Shown here piece after piece: positions 13,304 through 14,032 of a stretch of DNA of 14,032 nucleotides. Source of the DNA: Spirochaetia bacterium UBA6919 (GTDB taxonomy: Bacteria; Spirochaetota; UBA6919); the NCBI GenBank assembly GCA_002450905.1, contig DKAT01000116.1, forward strand, positions 1 to 14,032, given 5' to 3'. Below the pieces are notes generated by a model. That model had not been told where the DNA came from and ran no database searches. It worked only from the letters and a program-made list of their open reading frames with translations. Positions within the stretch are counted from its first letter, which is position 1; each line of letters begins with the position of its first letter. Both the position numbers and the translations under genes were made by a program.

Positions 13304-14032
13304 ATGAGTTGGACATCATCAAAAACATATATTGATCTAAGTAAGGGGTATGGTTTATACTTTATTTCCTTTCTGATTTTCTTATCTATGCCATTAGTAT
13401 TATCAACATTTCGACTGGAATTTATAGGACAGTTCATTACCTATGCTATTATTGCTGTAGCATTAGATTTAATATGGGGATTTGGTGGTATTCTTAGTCT
13501 TGGACAGGGAGTCTTCTTTAGTTTGGGTGCATATTCTATGGCGATGTATCTTAAATTACAAGGAGAAGCATTGCCGGATTTCATGTCCTGGAGTGGACTT
13601 GATAAATTACCCTGGTTTTGGGAGCCTTTCAGACATCTTGGATTTGCATTACCTATGGCAATACTTGTTCCAATGCTATTTGCATTGATTATAGGATATG
13701 TTACATTTCGATCTGGAATTAAAGGTGTGTATTTTTCTATCTTAACCCAGGCGTTGGCATTGGCTCTCAGTATATTTTTCATAGGACAGCAATCCTATAC
13801 TGGTGGAACCAATGGGATGACCAACTTTACTACTATTGCTGGTTTCTCTATTAATGATGAATCCACTAAAATAGGGTTATATATTATTAGTTTGATAGTA
13901 CTTCTTATGGTATTTGTGGGTATAAAATTGCTTATAAAATCAAAAACAGGTCGAATACTCCAGGCAATTCGTGATGGAGAGAATCGTTTGAAGTTTTTAG
14001 GGTATAATCCGGTATGGTATAAGGTATTTGTT
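13304..14032 (+). CDS. urtC: Urea ABC transporter permease UrtC (truncated by window end)
   Basis: The first 243 codons of the second permease subunit are present; the frame is open to the window edge. Family features are WGFGGILSLGQGVFFSLGAY (58-77; many homologues have SLGHG), DKLPWFWEPF (100-109), FRSGIKGVYFSILTQALALA (135-154) and the GGTNGMTNFTTIAGF stretch (167-181) seen in UrtC. The cytoplasmic loop with IRDGENRLKFLGYN (222-235) is the expected coupling region for the ATPases UrtD and UrtE. The ATG at 13304 follows AGAGG (13295-13299), which overlaps the urtB stop, so translation is probably coupled. About 100 or more residues should lie beyond the window. Confidence 0.93.
   Translation, partial: MSWTSSKTYIDLSKGYGLYFISFLIFLSMPLVLSTFRLEFIGQFITYAIIAVALDLIWGFGGILSLGQGVFFSLGAYSMAMYLKLQGEALPDFMSWSGLDKLPWFWEPFRHLGFALPMAILVPMLFALIIGYVTFRSGIKGVYFSILTQALALALSIFFIGQQSYTGGTNGMTNFTTIAGFSINDESTKIGLYIISLIVLLMVFVGIKLLIKSKTGRILQAIRDGENRLKFLGYNPVWYKVFV

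Noticed and set aside
13441..13782. 113-codon minus-strand frame near the window end
   Set aside because: It overlaps urtC, whose plus-strand frame is strongly homologous and open to the window edge.

Overview
The window comes from a low-GC, AT-rich bacterial chromosome that is most likely spirochaetal. The strongest evidence is a full-length FlaA-type periplasmic flagellar sheath protein (9358-10479), a family essentially restricted to spirochaetes. The lipoprotein signal on the urea-binding protein and the HBM-type chemoreceptor fit this but do not prove it. A leptospiral-type lineage is possible; I cannot fix the genus from sequence alone.

Layout from left to right. (1) A regulatory region with three 11-bp tandem repeats and a good sigma70-type promoter leads into cstA (carbon starvation / pyruvate-type transporter, 370-2094) and a tightly linked 91-residue protein ending in Cys-Cys (2099-2374). 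(2) An AT-rich spacer with two perfect palindromes precedes an HBM-domain methyl-accepting chemotaxis protein (2724-4527). Its reading frame is broken by one extra base, probably in a GGG run at 3087-3089. (3) A 48-residue minus-strand micro-gene (4561-4707) is divergent from a CRP/FNR-family regulator (4924-5541), with two dyads between them. (4) A 441-bp spacer with a stem-loop repeat precedes a membrane-anchored Slt70-like lytic transglycosylase (5983-8277). It is convergent, with a 7-bp gap, with a DUF362 protein (8285-9220, minus). (5) A compact divergent promoter region serves the DUF362 gene and flaA. (6) A 583-bp spacer holds a flaA terminator-like hairpin, a second copy of the stem-loop repeat, several dyads and a very good sigma54 (-24/-12) promoter. 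It leads into the urea ABC transporter operon urtA-urtB-urtC, which is cut by the window end; urtD and urtE would be expected next.

The genes read as ordinary chromosomal housekeeping and adaptive functions: carbon uptake (CstA plus its small partner), sensing (a possibly defunct chemoreceptor), cell-wall remodelling, motility (FlaA) and nitrogen scavenging (Urt under a probable RpoN promoter). I see no phage, IS, CRISPR, rRNA or tRNA sequence and no defence or toxin system. The least explained signals are in the spacers: a 27-nt stem-loop repeated at 5778-5804 and 10648-10674 (24/27 identical), hairpins sharing the arm GAGGGTGATA, the 11-bp tandem repeats ahead of cstA, and the dyads between the micro-gene and the CRP-like gene.
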